Positions 16,644 through 24,631 of a stretch of 64,000 nt of DNA are shown here, one piece after another (positions within the stretch are counted from its first letter, which is position 1; the number at the start of each line of letters is the position of its first letter). The position numbers were made by a program, and so were the translations under genes. The notes below the pieces were generated by a model. It had not been told where the DNA came from. It ran no database searches and saw only the letters and a program-made list of their open reading frames with translations. The stretch lies in the NCBI RefSeq assembly GCF_039645565.1, contig NZ_CP147914.1, positions 1,423,573 to 1,487,572 of the forward strand. Reading direction: 5' to 3'. This stretch comes from Sulfurimonas sp. HSL1-2. Lineage in GTDB: Bacteria; Campylobacterota; Campylobacteria; Campylobacterales; Sulfurimonadaceae.

Positions 16644-17264
16644 TTAATGTTTTCGAGAAACATGTGGTCGTAACCATTTTTCAAATAATTCTATTGCTGA
16701 ATTTATTTGAGGTGTAAACTTGTCAAGTTCAGATTCTTCACCTAAGTGATACAAAGTTGATCGCTCATTTGCTTTTTCTTCGCGATTTTTCCAGTTTTCT
16801 TGATGTGGGTTTTTATATCGAGCTAAGAGATCCTGTAATGCTATGAGCAACTCTGCTCTACATTTTCTTAAGGGAACTATTGTGTCTTGATGCTCTGAGC
16901 CCCATTCGACAAGAGCTTCTAAATTTTTTTCTTCTAATTCTGCAAAAGCTTCATCAAGCTTTTTCCAACGAACTTCATAAACATGAGCAGTCCCTGCGTA
17001 ACGATGTTCTTTTTTTAATTGACCTATTTGATCTAACATGTCTTCAGGATATTCATAAACATAAATTGCAGGGTTTCTGACATGCTTAAAGGCTTCTCTG
17101 ACTTTATAAGCAGAACGTAAAACATCTTTTGCGAGTTGATACTCTGATTTCCCTTTGAGTTCTCTCTGCCAAGTACTAAGACCTTTGTAAGCAATCAATG
17201 CTGCACCAGCAGCTGATAATGCAACTACAATGTCTTTTACAATAGAAATACATTCGTTTGCCAT
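16644..17264 (-). CDS. Cassette gene: N-terminally membrane-anchored hypothetical protein
   Basis: 206 residues. One hydrophobic helix near the N-terminus (about 8-27, VKDIVVALSAAGAALIAYKG) is followed by WQRELKGKSEYQLAKDVL and a helical, charged cytoplasmic region. This plan (TM, then the W-x-RELKG motif) is common among hypothetical proteins encoded in gene cassettes and near mobile elements. The gene begins 19 bp after one attC site and ends 3 bp before the next, so it forms a complete mobile cassette. AT-rich. Function unknown. Confidence 0.7.
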   Translation of the reverse strand: MANECISIVKDIVVALSAAGAALIAYKGLSTWQRELKGKSEYQLAKDVLRSAYKVREAFKHVRNPAIYVYEYPEDMLDQIGQLKKEHRYAGTAHVYEVRWKKLDEAFAELEEKNLEALVEWGSEHQDTIVPLRKCRAELLIALQDLLARYKNPHQENWKNREEKANERSTLYHLGEESELDKFTPQINSAIELFEKWLRPHVSRKH

Positions 17265-17282
17265 ACAGACTTCCTATAGACT

Positions 17283-17349
17283 ATCTAACGTTTGAGTTCA
17301 CCAATAAATGCCTGCGAGGCATTTATTGGTGTGCAACGATTTGTTAGCT
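17283..17349 (-). other. Integron attC recombination site 1
   Basis: On the minus strand it reads GCTAACAAATCG at one end and AACTCAAACGTTAGAT at the other. These are the R''/L'' and L'/R' boxes seen in cassettes of class 1-type integrons. The central part is a perfect 15-bp stem (CACCAATAAATGCCT with its complement) around a 3-nt tip. Total 67 bp. It lies 16 bp after the stop of the 308-aa gene and 19 bp before the start of the 206-aa gene. Confidence 0.9.
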
Positions 17350-17365
17350 AATGAGAGTTTTTTGA

Positions 17366-18292
17366 TCACTTGACGGTGACAAGAACTATTGCCACAGTAG
17401 AAATCAATAATGAAATAACTGTGAGCCACTGGTATGTTGTTTTAGCTTTCTCGTTTTCCGCATTTTTTTGCTGTAGATTCTTTACAAGGTCAAATAATTC
17501 TTTAATCTGCTGATCATGCTTCAAATCGTTTGCATCACTTTGAAATGAGACTTCTGAAGTTTTTTCGTGGAGCTCTCCAATTTGTTGGTCGTGCAGTGCA
17601 TCCTTTTCATCACTTTTATTCAATATTAAAGTAGTTTTTTGGTGAATCTCATCAGATAGTTCAGCATCTTTTTTATGAGATTCTTTCTCTAGCCGTAAAA
17701 TTTCTGATGCTAATTTTTCATCGTTAATATCACTGTGGTTTTTTAGATCAACAACATCTTTTTGCTGTTGTTCCTGAAGCCTCTTGATTTCTAAGTGTTT
17801 ATTTGTAAACTCATCAGCTTGAGAGAGAATGATATTTGCAAATTCTTCACCAGATTGATTTAATTTGATAATTTCGCCATTGCTATTTTTGAAGCCATTT
17901 GCAATCAATTGAGACATTGCTTGAATCATAACTGTTGAGTATTCAACAGAACGACAAGAAAATTTGACGGCTTCCTGAATCAGGTCATTCATTTCAACTA
18001 TGGCTTCATTAGTTCTTACCAGTGCAGTAGCCGTCGCATCAGTTTTCTTTCCTGTTTTGCCAAACCAGCCTGACTCCATGTTTTTGGCACGTTCAGAATC
18101 TTGTTTAGCTTCTTGTATGCGTTCAGAAACTTTTTTGATATGTTTAAAGATTTCAACCGCTTTATCACTAGCTTCTATTAATAAAGCCTTATCTGAAATA
18201 TTAATTGGCAGGTTTTCTGTCTTTATCAATGTTTCGGCAGTTGAAGCGACATTTTCAATATCTCCATTAGTTTCTTGTTCAGAACTTTCCAT
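17366..18292 (-). CDS. Coiled-coil protein with C-terminal membrane anchor
   Basis: 308 residues. Acidic N-terminus; continuous helical coiled coil from about 40 to 280, including degenerate heptads such as DEKDALHDQQIGELHEKTSE and a similar NDLKHDQQIKELFDLV; and one C-terminal transmembrane helix (about 287-306, LTVISLLISTVAIVLVTV). A tail-anchored rod is therefore predicted. AGGAG lies 9 nt before the ATG. It starts 24 bp after the HNH-membrane gene on the same strand and is followed by an attC site, so the two genes may be one cassette. It could be the partner or immunity protein of the HNH protein; this is inference. Confidence 0.65.
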   Translation of the reverse strand: MESSEQETNGDIENVASTAETLIKTENLPINISDKALLIEASDKAVEIFKHIKKVSERIQEAKQDSERAKNMESGWFGKTGKKTDATATALVRTNEAIVEMNDLIQEAVKFSCRSVEYSTVMIQAMSQLIANGFKNSNGEIIKLNQSGEEFANIILSQADEFTNKHLEIKRLQEQQQKDVVDLKNHSDINDEKLASEILRLEKESHKKDAELSDEIHQKTTLILNKSDEKDALHDQQIGELHEKTSEVSFQSDANDLKHDQQIKELFDLVKNLQQKNAENEKAKTTYQWLTVISLLISTVAIVLVTVK

Positions 18293-18316
18293 TATAAGTA
18301 TCTCCTGTTTTTATAA

Positions 18317-20011
18317 TTAGTTATTTCTTTTTCTAAGCTTATCCATTGCGCTTTCAAGCCCAGCACGAGCTTCTGCTACTTGGTTTTCCGATTCTATAAT
18401 TATATTTCGTGTTACAACAAGTGTCTCAACGGTTTGTTCAACGGATTCTTGAAGAAACTCATATGCATCTTTCAAAACAAACCAACTTTGTACAGTTTTG
18501 TACTCTACAACAACTCCACTCTGATAAATCAGTTGAATTTGGATTTTGCTTTTCTTGCCTTCATTCCGAAATTTATCCATAGCATAAATAACTATTGTCG
18601 TCAGCAGACCACCCATAATTCCTGTTAAAGTAACGGCCAAAGCATCACTTACGGTTTGATCAATAAACGGTAAGGGAAACATCATAATGGGCTGGAGACC
18701 AGGAATTGATTGTAAGAATTTCTCAACAGCAGCACTCAAGCCTAACGAAGCGGCTCCAATTAATCCTGCCACCATGATTTTTACTGCTTGGTAGTTTGCC
18801 TCATCTTGAGTCATGCCAGCAGGTGGGTTCACCATAATTTTTACCGCTTGAACGAGTGAGACAAACCCAGCGCGGATCATATGGACAATTTTTTTTAATG
18901 TTGTCGCAAAAAGGTTGACTGCAAAAACTAAAAGGTTTGAAAAAAATGCCGTTAAACCACCTTCAATTGAGTCGGTGAAAATATCTTTCCATTTCTTTTT
19001 TAAGTTTTCTACAACCTCTGACATTCTTGTTTTAAATCGAATAAATACATCCTTTAAAGATTCATTTCCTCGATTAGAAAACGTTTCTTTGACCGCCAAA
19101 AACAGAGCTTGAACAAATTCACGAAGCACCACTCCAATGGCCGAATAAGCGGCTATTTTAGCTGCATCCTTTCCACCAGTGACTAACAGCTCTTTAGAGT
19201 ATTTTTTGAATGCTTCTTTGTTGATTTCTTTTTTAATTTCTTTTCGCGCTTTTTTGTCTTTTTGCAAGGCAGCATCTTTGTCAATACCAAATCTCTCTGC
19301 CTTAGTTCCTTCAGTTTTTTTGTCTGAACTATCAAGCCATTCTTTCATTTTTTGATCGCCTTTTGACTGATTGGCACTGCCATCAGTAAAAGCCAGATTT
19401 GAATCTTTTGTAGCCATTTTCGCCCGATCTTCAGGGCTCATATGTAAATTTGCAGCTGCATTGCTTTCTATTTCTTTTGCGGATACTATATGATCGAGGT
19501 GAGCACGTCCATCTTTTGGCAATGGACGACCTGTATATGCATCAATTATCTCATTTTGTGTTTGAAACGCCTGTTTTCGCTTGCCTGGCAATGGATCATC
19601 ATAACCTGTTTTTTTCCTCACGTCAGACCATTGTCGACTTCCGTCATGGTTTGATTTGAAATCATCGAATTTCGCTTTATCAACATCGTTTGCTGTAATA
19701 CCTTTTTCAAAGTTATGTGTTGTAGTGACATTGCCACCGTCTTTGCAATCAATGAACATGCTTGCTAAACCGAACTGACCAGTTATCGTATCCATGATAG
19801 AAGATTTGCAGCACTCAATTAAAGTGTCTCCTTCATTTGTGGAAAGTTGCTTTTTAAGCGAATCCATTTCTGATAGAGCTTCTTCTAACCCCTGATTAAC
19901 ATCGATTCTTATTGTGTCCATTTTTTCGTAGTGATCCAATTCACTTTCAATAAGTGAAAAATCCTCATTATCAAATACCAGAGTATCCCTATCTAAAGAA
20001 TCATTTTTCAT
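18317..20011 (-). CDS. HNH-nuclease-like protein with C-terminal membrane helices
   Basis: 564 residues. Residues about 1-60 are acidic and helical. At about 155-220 there is an HNH/ββα-metal pattern: DAYTGRPLPKDG, HLDHIVSAKE, then NLAFTDGSANQSKGD, with the His-Asp-His core and the late Asn. A Lys-rich linker (about 225-285) follows. From about 290 there are four or more hydrophobic segments (around 290-312, 350-375, 405-428 and 440-480), then a helical cytoplasmic tail. A membrane-bound nuclease suggests an effector that acts on nucleic acid when triggered, such as phage defence or abortive infection, but no known system is matched. AT-rich; upstream neighbour of the tail-anchored coiled-coil gene. 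Confidence 0.65.
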   Translation of the reverse strand: MKNDSLDRDTLVFDNEDFSLIESELDHYEKMDTIRIDVNQGLEEALSEMDSLKKQLSTNEGDTLIECCKSSIMDTITGQFGLASMFIDCKDGGNVTTTHNFEKGITANDVDKAKFDDFKSNHDGSRQWSDVRKKTGYDDPLPGKRKQAFQTQNEIIDAYTGRPLPKDGRAHLDHIVSAKEIESNAAANLHMSPEDRAKMATKDSNLAFTDGSANQSKGDQKMKEWLDSSDKKTEGTKAERFGIDKDAALQKDKKARKEIKKEINKEAFKKYSKELLVTGGKDAAKIAAYSAIGVVLREFVQALFLAVKETFSNRGNESLKDVFIRFKTRMSEVVENLKKKWKDIFTDSIEGGLTAFFSNLLVFAVNLFATTLKKIVHMIRAGFVSLVQAVKIMVNPPAGMTQDEANYQAVKIMVAGLIGAASLGLSAAVEKFLQSIPGLQPIMMFPLPFIDQTVSDALAVTLTGIMGGLLTTIVIYAMDKFRNEGKKSKIQIQLIYQSGVVVEYKTVQSWFVLKDAYEFLQESVEQTVETLVVTRNIIIESENQVAEARAGLESAMDKLRKRNN

Positions 20012-20173
20012 GTTTTACTTTCCCTATATATGTAATTTCTACGAAGCTAACTCTCTATTCAACGTACAAAATGTTCAATTATCTATTGAAAAATCGTGTT
20101 AATCATACATTTCGTATATAGATTCGAATCAATATACCACCTATCAACTTAACACAAAACAAAACTAATTAAT

Positions 20174-20209
20174 ACAGAAAAAGAAGTGTGGGACGAAGGA
20201 AAACGTCCC
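20174..20209 (-). terminator. Rho-independent terminator after the His-rich lipoprotein
   Basis: Minus-strand stem GGGACG/CGTCCC (20204-20209 with 20190-20195, 8-nt loop) followed by ACACTTCTTTTTCTG. It ends the transcript of the gene at 20220-20420 and separates backbone genes from the AT-rich cassette region. Confidence 0.6.
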
Positions 20210-20219
20210 GGGAGAGGTA

Positions 20220-20420
20220 TTAGTGGCGGTACTCTTTATGGTGTCCGTAGGCGTGGCCATGGCCGTTGCTGCGTTTATAGACGGTTCGGCCCTCTTCGTA
20301 ATATCCTGACGGGTATCCGGACTCGTAATAGATGACCGGTTCACCTCTGTAAGCGTACGGCGCGCGGATGACGCAGCCGGTAAAAAGCAGTGGGATGAGT
20401 GCAAGTAGAATGTATCGCAT
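20220..20420 (-). CDS. Small His/Tyr-rich lipoprotein
   Basis: 66 residues with a lipoprotein signal peptide: MRYILLALIPLLFTGC, lipobox LFTGC with Cys 16 as lipidation site. The mature part is short, rich in Tyr, Gly and His (NGHGHAYGHHKEYRH at the C-terminus) and could bind metal. A weak ribosome site (AGGATAGAAG) precedes the ATG. No family recognised. Confidence 0.6.
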   Translation of the reverse strand: MRYILLALIPLLFTGCVIRAPYAYRGEPVIYYESGYPSGYYEEGRTVYKRSNGHGHAYGHHKEYRH

Positions 20421-20501
20421 CTTCTATCCTTTTTTCATTTAGATAGGAAAAGCATAGAAAAAAATCGTGGGGGATCGTGACCTCAACTCTTGATAGCCCT
20501 C

Positions 20502-21026
20502 TTACAAGCTGAGTTCGTTGTCGATGACGATTGGATCGTCCAGGGGGCACTGAAATGTGAAGATGGAATCTTTATGATGCAGAATCAACGACGCATTTGT
20601 ATCCTGCATCAGGAACTTGTCTTCGATGTCAAAAGGCCTTACCCATACGCGTCTGCCGTCTACAATCGCTTCGACATGAACCGACTTGCTCAAGAAGGCG
20701 CTCAACAGCAACTTCGGAGCGATTTTCCGCATCCTTCCGGTCAGTTTTGCCTTTGGCGAAACGACTTTTACCGGACGGTAATTCCCATAATCATCAGGGC
20801 AACGTCGTCCGATACACAACTCGAACTTGCCGTTGATTTCATCGTTTTCCAGTGTGGAAAGTTCACTGACGTATTTTATGGAGCGGTCGAGTATATAGGC
20901 GCCGGATATGTCCTTTATAAACATATCGGAAGGAGTGGTACAGTGGTCATACACCGTTGTCACCCAGTAACCGCACCCTTGTAGAAAGAGAAGAGAAAAG
21001 GTGATCAGCACAAAATGTTTTTTCAT
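20502..21026 (-). CDS. Predicted lipoprotein of unknown function
   Basis: 174 residues. Signal peptide MKKHFVLITFSLLFLQGC with lipobox FLQGC (Cys 18). The mature protein is beta-rich with four further Cys residues (DHC, ELCIGRRC, FQC). No enzymatic motif is visible. It lies between the MoxR ATPase gene and the His-rich lipoprotein, on the same strand, with about 80 bp on its downstream side. Secretion and lipidation are well supported; function is not known. Confidence 0.6.
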   Translation of the reverse strand: MKKHFVLITFSLLFLQGCGYWVTTVYDHCTTPSDMFIKDISGAYILDRSIKYVSELSTLENDEINGKFELCIGRRCPDDYGNYRPVKVVSPKAKLTGRMRKIAPKLLLSAFLSKSVHVEAIVDGRRVWVRPFDIEDKFLMQDTNASLILHHKDSIFTFQCPLDDPIVIDNELSL

Positions 21027-21155
21027 TGCTCCGAGTCACTTGCGTCATTGTCATTCAAGACAAATGCAATCATTTATCGGACAATATACCACTTTGCATC
21101 TTAGTGCCAAAAAAGTTAGAGGGGAGAAGATGCGCGCGAAGCGCAGCGAAACGGT

Positions 21156-22166
21156 TTAGAGAATATATTCCCCGTACTTCGCCAGCCAGGCGTCAAAGGC
21201 GCCGTGGGTCGCGATGGATTCGTCCTTGACGATGACGTCTTTTACGAGCATAACGCCGAACTCCGTCGGGAGGGTTTCGCTGTAGGCGAAGAGGTGGTCT
21301 TTGTGAGTGTCGGAACCGTTGTAGTACTCGACAAGCGCGGAGACGAGCGCGTAGAGCAGTGCCGGCTGGTTCTCGATCTGCGGGTAGTGCCCCTCGTAGA
21401 TCGCCGCGACATCCGGCAGCTCCTCGTAGACCTTGACGTAGGAGACGAACTCGATCCCGGCGGCGTAGCCGATAGTGCCGTAGATGACCGGGGCGATCTT
21501 GCCGATATCGAGGCTGGACTTCAGGATGTTCGAGAGCATGTGGTAACTGCGCGGCGTCGCGAAGGCCGGGTTGGCGTCGTCCTCGACGACCGGTTCAGTC
21601 GAGAGCAGGTCCGGGCGGAAACCCAGGAAACCGATGACGAAGTGGTGCAGTTTCGATTTCAGCGCGAAGAGCTTGAAGTCGTCGAAGCGTGCCTGGACAT
21701 GCAAGTGTACCATCCGGTTGGCCAGCGGCGTCGGCAGGCGGAAAACGACCCCGCGGTCGCTGACGCGGTTCCCCGCGCAGATGATCCGCCACCCTGCGGG
21801 CAGGTCGTACTCGCCCATGCGGCGGTTGAGCACGAGCTGGTAAATGGCCGCCTGGACCGACGGCGGCGCGGAGTTGAGTTCGTCGAGAAAGAGAATCCCC
21901 TCGGAGTCGGGGTCTTTCGGGAAAAAGACCGGCGGCATCCAGACCGTCTGCTCGTCGCGGATCGCCGGGACGCCCCGCAGGTCGACCGGGTCCATCTGCG
22001 ACAGGCGCACATCCACCAGTTCAAGTTTGTTCTTCTCGGCCACGTCGGCGACGATGTAGGATTTCCCAATTCCGGGGCTGCCGTGGATAAAAAGCGGCGT
22101 ATCCGTTTTGATCAGCGTATCGATATGGTCGTAAAGTTCCGTGGTTGAAATGGATGGTGTCGTCAT
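21156..22166 (-). CDS. MoxR-family AAA+ ATPase
   Basis: 336 residues. Walker A GSPGIGKSYIVADVA (about 30-44), Walker B GILFLDELNSAP, sensor-1-like IICAGN, and an Arg finger in PTPLANRMVHLHV. MoxR ATPases work with VWA-domain proteins as chaperones that remodel or load metals into client complexes. The natural partner here is the DUF2201/VWA protein at 14289-15443, oriented the same way but now separated by lipoproteins, cassettes and AlkD. It follows the NifQ-like gene after 48 bp, so it may serve nitrogenase or another metalloenzyme; that link is inference. Confidence 0.85.
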   Translation of the reverse strand: MTTPSISTTELYDHIDTLIKTDTPLFIHGSPGIGKSYIVADVAEKNKLELVDVRLSQMDPVDLRGVPAIRDEQTVWMPPVFFPKDPDSEGILFLDELNSAPPSVQAAIYQLVLNRRMGEYDLPAGWRIICAGNRVSDRGVVFRLPTPLANRMVHLHVQARFDDFKLFALKSKLHHFVIGFLGFRPDLLSTEPVVEDDANPAFATPRSYHMLSNILKSSLDIGKIAPVIYGTIGYAAGIEFVSYVKVYEELPDVAAIYEGHYPQIENQPALLYALVSALVEYYNGSDTHKDHLFAYSETLPTEFGVMLVKDVIVKDESIATHGAFDAWLAKYGEYIL

Positions 22167-22214
22167 TGAGGGTTAGCGTTCCTTTCAGTATTTAACGTGC
22201 GGATGCCCGGGGGT

Positions 22215-22559
22215 TCAGGCAGTCAGCTCTTTAACCATGCATTTGAAGCAGGTGAGCTGATCATCGCAGGTGGCGCAGGCCGGCGCGATGGAGCCGACCC
22301 GGTCATAGATGTATTTTTTCCAAAGCTTGTCTTTGGGCTTTTCCTCCGCCAGCTTCGGGAAGTTCTTTTTCATGAACGCCCCCATCTCCGTGCGGCTGTG
22401 AAAGCCCATGTCCTCGTACAGGTGGTCCATCAGCAGCGACTTCTGCGCGACCAGGGGTGCAAGGACGGTTTTGGCATAGTAGTTGACCGCATACGCGGAG
22501 AGGAGTGTCTTGACGTCTTCATACATTTTGACATGTTCAGGCGGCATGATCGCAGTCAT
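22215..22559 (-). CDS. NifQ-like protein
   Basis: 114 residues from the ATG at 22559, chosen because AAGGAG sits 6 nt before it. The C-terminus carries DKLWKKYIYDRV followed by a Cys cluster (CATCDDQLTCFKC). NifQ proteins, which donate molybdenum for FeMo-co synthesis, end in a W-K-K-F-x-Y-R helix and C-x4-C-x2-C-x5-C. Here the C-x2-C-x5-C core is present, the first Cys of the canonical set is missing and one extra Cys follows. It is shorter than typical NifQ. The location in a nif accessory operon supports the call; function with the altered cluster is uncertain. Confidence 0.55.
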   Translation of the reverse strand: MTAIMPPEHVKMYEDVKTLLSAYAVNYYAKTVLAPLVAQKSLLMDHLYEDMGFHSRTEMGAFMKKNFPKLAEEKPKDKLWKKYIYDRVGSIAPACATCDDQLTCFKCMVKELTA

Positions 22560-22601
22560 GGAATCTCCTTGTATATAACGCATCAGCATGCAAGTACCGT
22601 T

Positions 22602-22925
22602 CTACTGTCTGCCGTAGAGCAGATAGAGATAGTCGTGAATGTCGCTGAGGAAGAAGCGGCGGTTGTCGCGCTCCTCGAAATGGCCGACCCAGCCCGGGTC
22701 CCCCTCCGCCGTCATCTTGCTGGGATGCACGAACTCGTTGTAGGGAAGCGTCGCCTTGAGCGGGCCGCAGTCGTTGATGGCGTCGACGACCGCCTCGAAA
22801 ATGGCATCGAGCGTTTCGTCGTCCGCGGTGAGATAAAGATTCCCGTCTTTCTGGTAGAAGCGGTAGATGTTCAGGATCTTCTGTGCTTCGGCATTGTGTG
22901 CTTTGTTCATCTTTTTGACATTCAT
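22602..22925 (-). CDS. Hypothetical nif-linked protein
   Basis: 107 residues from the ATG at 22925. A GGAGG element lies about 11 nt upstream. The sequence is a compact alpha/beta type (KILNIYRFYQKDGNLYLTAD, ETLDAIFEAVVDAINDCG) with a conserved-looking C-terminal segment (DNRRFFLSDIHDYLYLLYG). There are no membrane or signal features and no catalytic motif. It lies between the SagB-like gene and the NifQ-like gene with short gaps on both sides, so it is probably part of that operon. Family not recognised. Confidence 0.6.
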   Translation of the reverse strand: MNVKKMNKAHNAEAQKILNIYRFYQKDGNLYLTADDETLDAIFEAVVDAINDCGPLKATLPYNEFVHPSKMTAEGDPGWVGHFEERDNRRFFLSDIHDYLYLLYGRQ

Positions 22926-22947
22926 ATTAAGGGTACCTCCATCCACC

Positions 22948-24177
22948 CTACCGTTCCAGACCGAAGACGCCGACGTAGAGTATGTGTTCCGGCGTCTCCA
23001 AAAAGGTCTGCAGCTTCTTATCGTAAAAGGCCCCGATGGCCGTATAGCCGACGCCCAGGGCGGCGGCGTCCAGCGAGAGGCCGTGCGCAAAGGCGGCCGA
23101 GGCCATCTGCAGGTCCGCATCGTACTGCGCGCTGCTAAGCACCATGACGATCTCCGCGTTTGCAACGAAACGCTGGTCGACCAGCATCGAGGCCGCCGTC
23201 TCGGCGAAGTCGCCCGCCTTAAGCTGTTCGCCGCCGCGGTAGAGACCGGCCGGGGCGCGGTCATTCCGGAGCACGATCGCGTAGGCGTTCAGCCACTCCG
23301 GCGTTCGCGTGAGCGTATGCATAATGCGTTCAAATGCCTCCGCGCGCATCGCCTTTCCGGCAAAGACGCGGGCGGATCGCCGGGCGCGCTGCAGGGTCGC
23401 GTCGGTGCTGCGCATCCGGGGCGGCAGGGTCCTGCCGACGGGGTGATGCTGCACGATCCAGCCCGGAACGACCCCGTCGCTCTCGTCGTAATCGGTCGGC
23501 GCCACCTGCATCAGCGGCGCTTTCGGGAGCTTTGCGGGTTTTTCACCCGCCTTCCCCACGGCCATGACCGAGCAGACGAACTCCTGCTGCTTGAAGCCCA
23601 TCATATGGTTCAGTCCCGGGAAATCCACATCGTCCAGCAGCACGGTATCAAGCCCGTGCACATCCATGGCCGCACAGAGCGCGCCGATCTGGTGACCGGC
23701 GTCCATATAGCAGTAGCGCCAGGCACGGTGGCCGTACTTCCATTCGGAACGGAACGGTACGACACTGACGACAAAAATGAAACCCTCGAAGCGCGTTTCC
23801 ATCCCGACGAAGTGTTCCAGTCCCTCCGCACCGCATTCGCGGATCAGCACCAGCTCCCCCTTCAGGGCATCGAGGTGGTAGATCCCGCTGAGCATCCCTT
23901 TGATCCCGCGCACCTGCACATAGAGCTCCACGGGGTGGAGGTTACCGGCAGAGGGAGTGTTGAGGCGAAGGTAGGGTTTGCCGCCGACGCTCCCTTCAAA
24001 CGTGACACAGCGGGCCAGGCCCAGCGGCGAAAGCTCCTCGTGCGTATCGAAACCGACGCGGTAAAGGAACTCCGGGTACTGCTTGAAAAGGGAGGGCTGG
24101 GAAGACCAGTCGATATAGCCGCCGGAACGGGCGACGCGCAGCGGCGTCAGCACCGTCGCGTCATAGAGCTCACGCAT
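22948..24177 (-). CDS. SagB/ThcOx-type nitroreductase-fold oxidoreductase
   Basis: 409 residues built from two nitroreductase-like halves. The N-terminal half has LRLNTPSAGNLHPVELYV, the SagB-type flavin phosphate-binding motif, and YCYMDAGHQIGAL. The C-terminal half repeats the fold (RARRSARVFAGKAM, SAAFAHGLSLDAAALGVGYTAIGAFYDK). Such FMN enzymes oxidise azolines in peptide natural products, but stand-alone two-domain members also occur beside nif genes without a cyclodehydratase. No SagC/D gene is present here. It overlaps the ankyrin gene by 8 bp. Its substrate is unknown; a redox role in nitrogenase physiology is inferred from context only. Confidence 0.78.
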   Translation of the reverse strand: MRELYDATVLTPLRVARSGGYIDWSSQPSLFKQYPEFLYRVGFDTHEELSPLGLARCVTFEGSVGGKPYLRLNTPSAGNLHPVELYVQVRGIKGMLSGIYHLDALKGELVLIRECGAEGLEHFVGMETRFEGFIFVVSVVPFRSEWKYGHRAWRYCYMDAGHQIGALCAAMDVHGLDTVLLDDVDFPGLNHMMGFKQQEFVCSVMAVGKAGEKPAKLPKAPLMQVAPTDYDESDGVVPGWIVQHHPVGRTLPPRMRSTDATLQRARRSARVFAGKAMRAEAFERIMHTLTRTPEWLNAYAIVLRNDRAPAGLYRGGEQLKAGDFAETAASMLVDQRFVANAEIVMVLSSAQYDADLQMASAAFAHGLSLDAAALGVGYTAIGAFYDKKLQTFLETPEHILYVGVFGLER

Positions 24178-24604
24178 AGCGCAGCTGATTGAGGACGTCC
24201 CGGTTAACGGCGAAATCGATGGCGCAGTAGCCGTCCATGTTCTGCATGGACTTGTCGGCGCCCAGGGAAAGAAGGGCTTTGACGCTGTTAAGACGGGAGG
24301 CGGAGACGGCGTACATCAGCGGTGTTTCGCCGTTCTCGTTGATGTCGTCGATATCCGCGCCGGCAGAAAAGAGGCGGGCAATGATCGCGGCACTGTCGGC
24401 ATAACAGGCGTTGAAGATAACGCCGTTAAAATCGTTGTTGACCGCATAGAGATCCACACCGGCTTCCAGCAGGCGCTCGACCATCATATCGTTGCCTTCC
24501 AGCGCCGCCTGCAGCAGCGGCGTGTTGCCGTTGAAGGCCCGGGATTCCAGGTCGCTTGGGTCAAATCCGCGTGCCAGCAGCCACGCAATATAGTTCTCTG
24601 CCAT
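24170..24604 (-). CDS. Ankyrin-repeat protein
   Basis: 144 residues consisting of about four ankyrin repeats: NGNTPLLQAALEGNDMMVERLLEAG, then a divergent repeat with FNACYADSAAIIARLFSAG, then NGETPLMYAVSASRLNSVKALLSLG, and a final DGYCAIDFAV. No signal peptide. It sits between tpx and the SagB-like gene, overlapping the latter by 8 bp. Ankyrin proteins mediate binding between proteins; a partner among the neighbouring Nif or redox proteins is likely but not shown. Confidence 0.85.
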   Translation of the reverse strand: MAENYIAWLLARGFDPSDLESRAFNGNTPLLQAALEGNDMMVERLLEAGVDLYAVNNDFNGVIFNACYADSAAIIARLFSAGADIDDINENGETPLMYAVSASRLNSVKALLSLGADKSMQNMDGYCAIDFAVNRDVLNQLRYA

Positions 24605-24631
24605 GAGGGCCTCCTTTATCTCAAAAGCGGA

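Noticed and set aside
21095-21115. TGGCACTAAGATGCA upstream of the 174-aa lipoprotein
   Set aside because: GG and GC are 9 bp apart rather than 10; sigma-54 does not tolerate this spacing well, and the gene has no nitrogen-fixation link.
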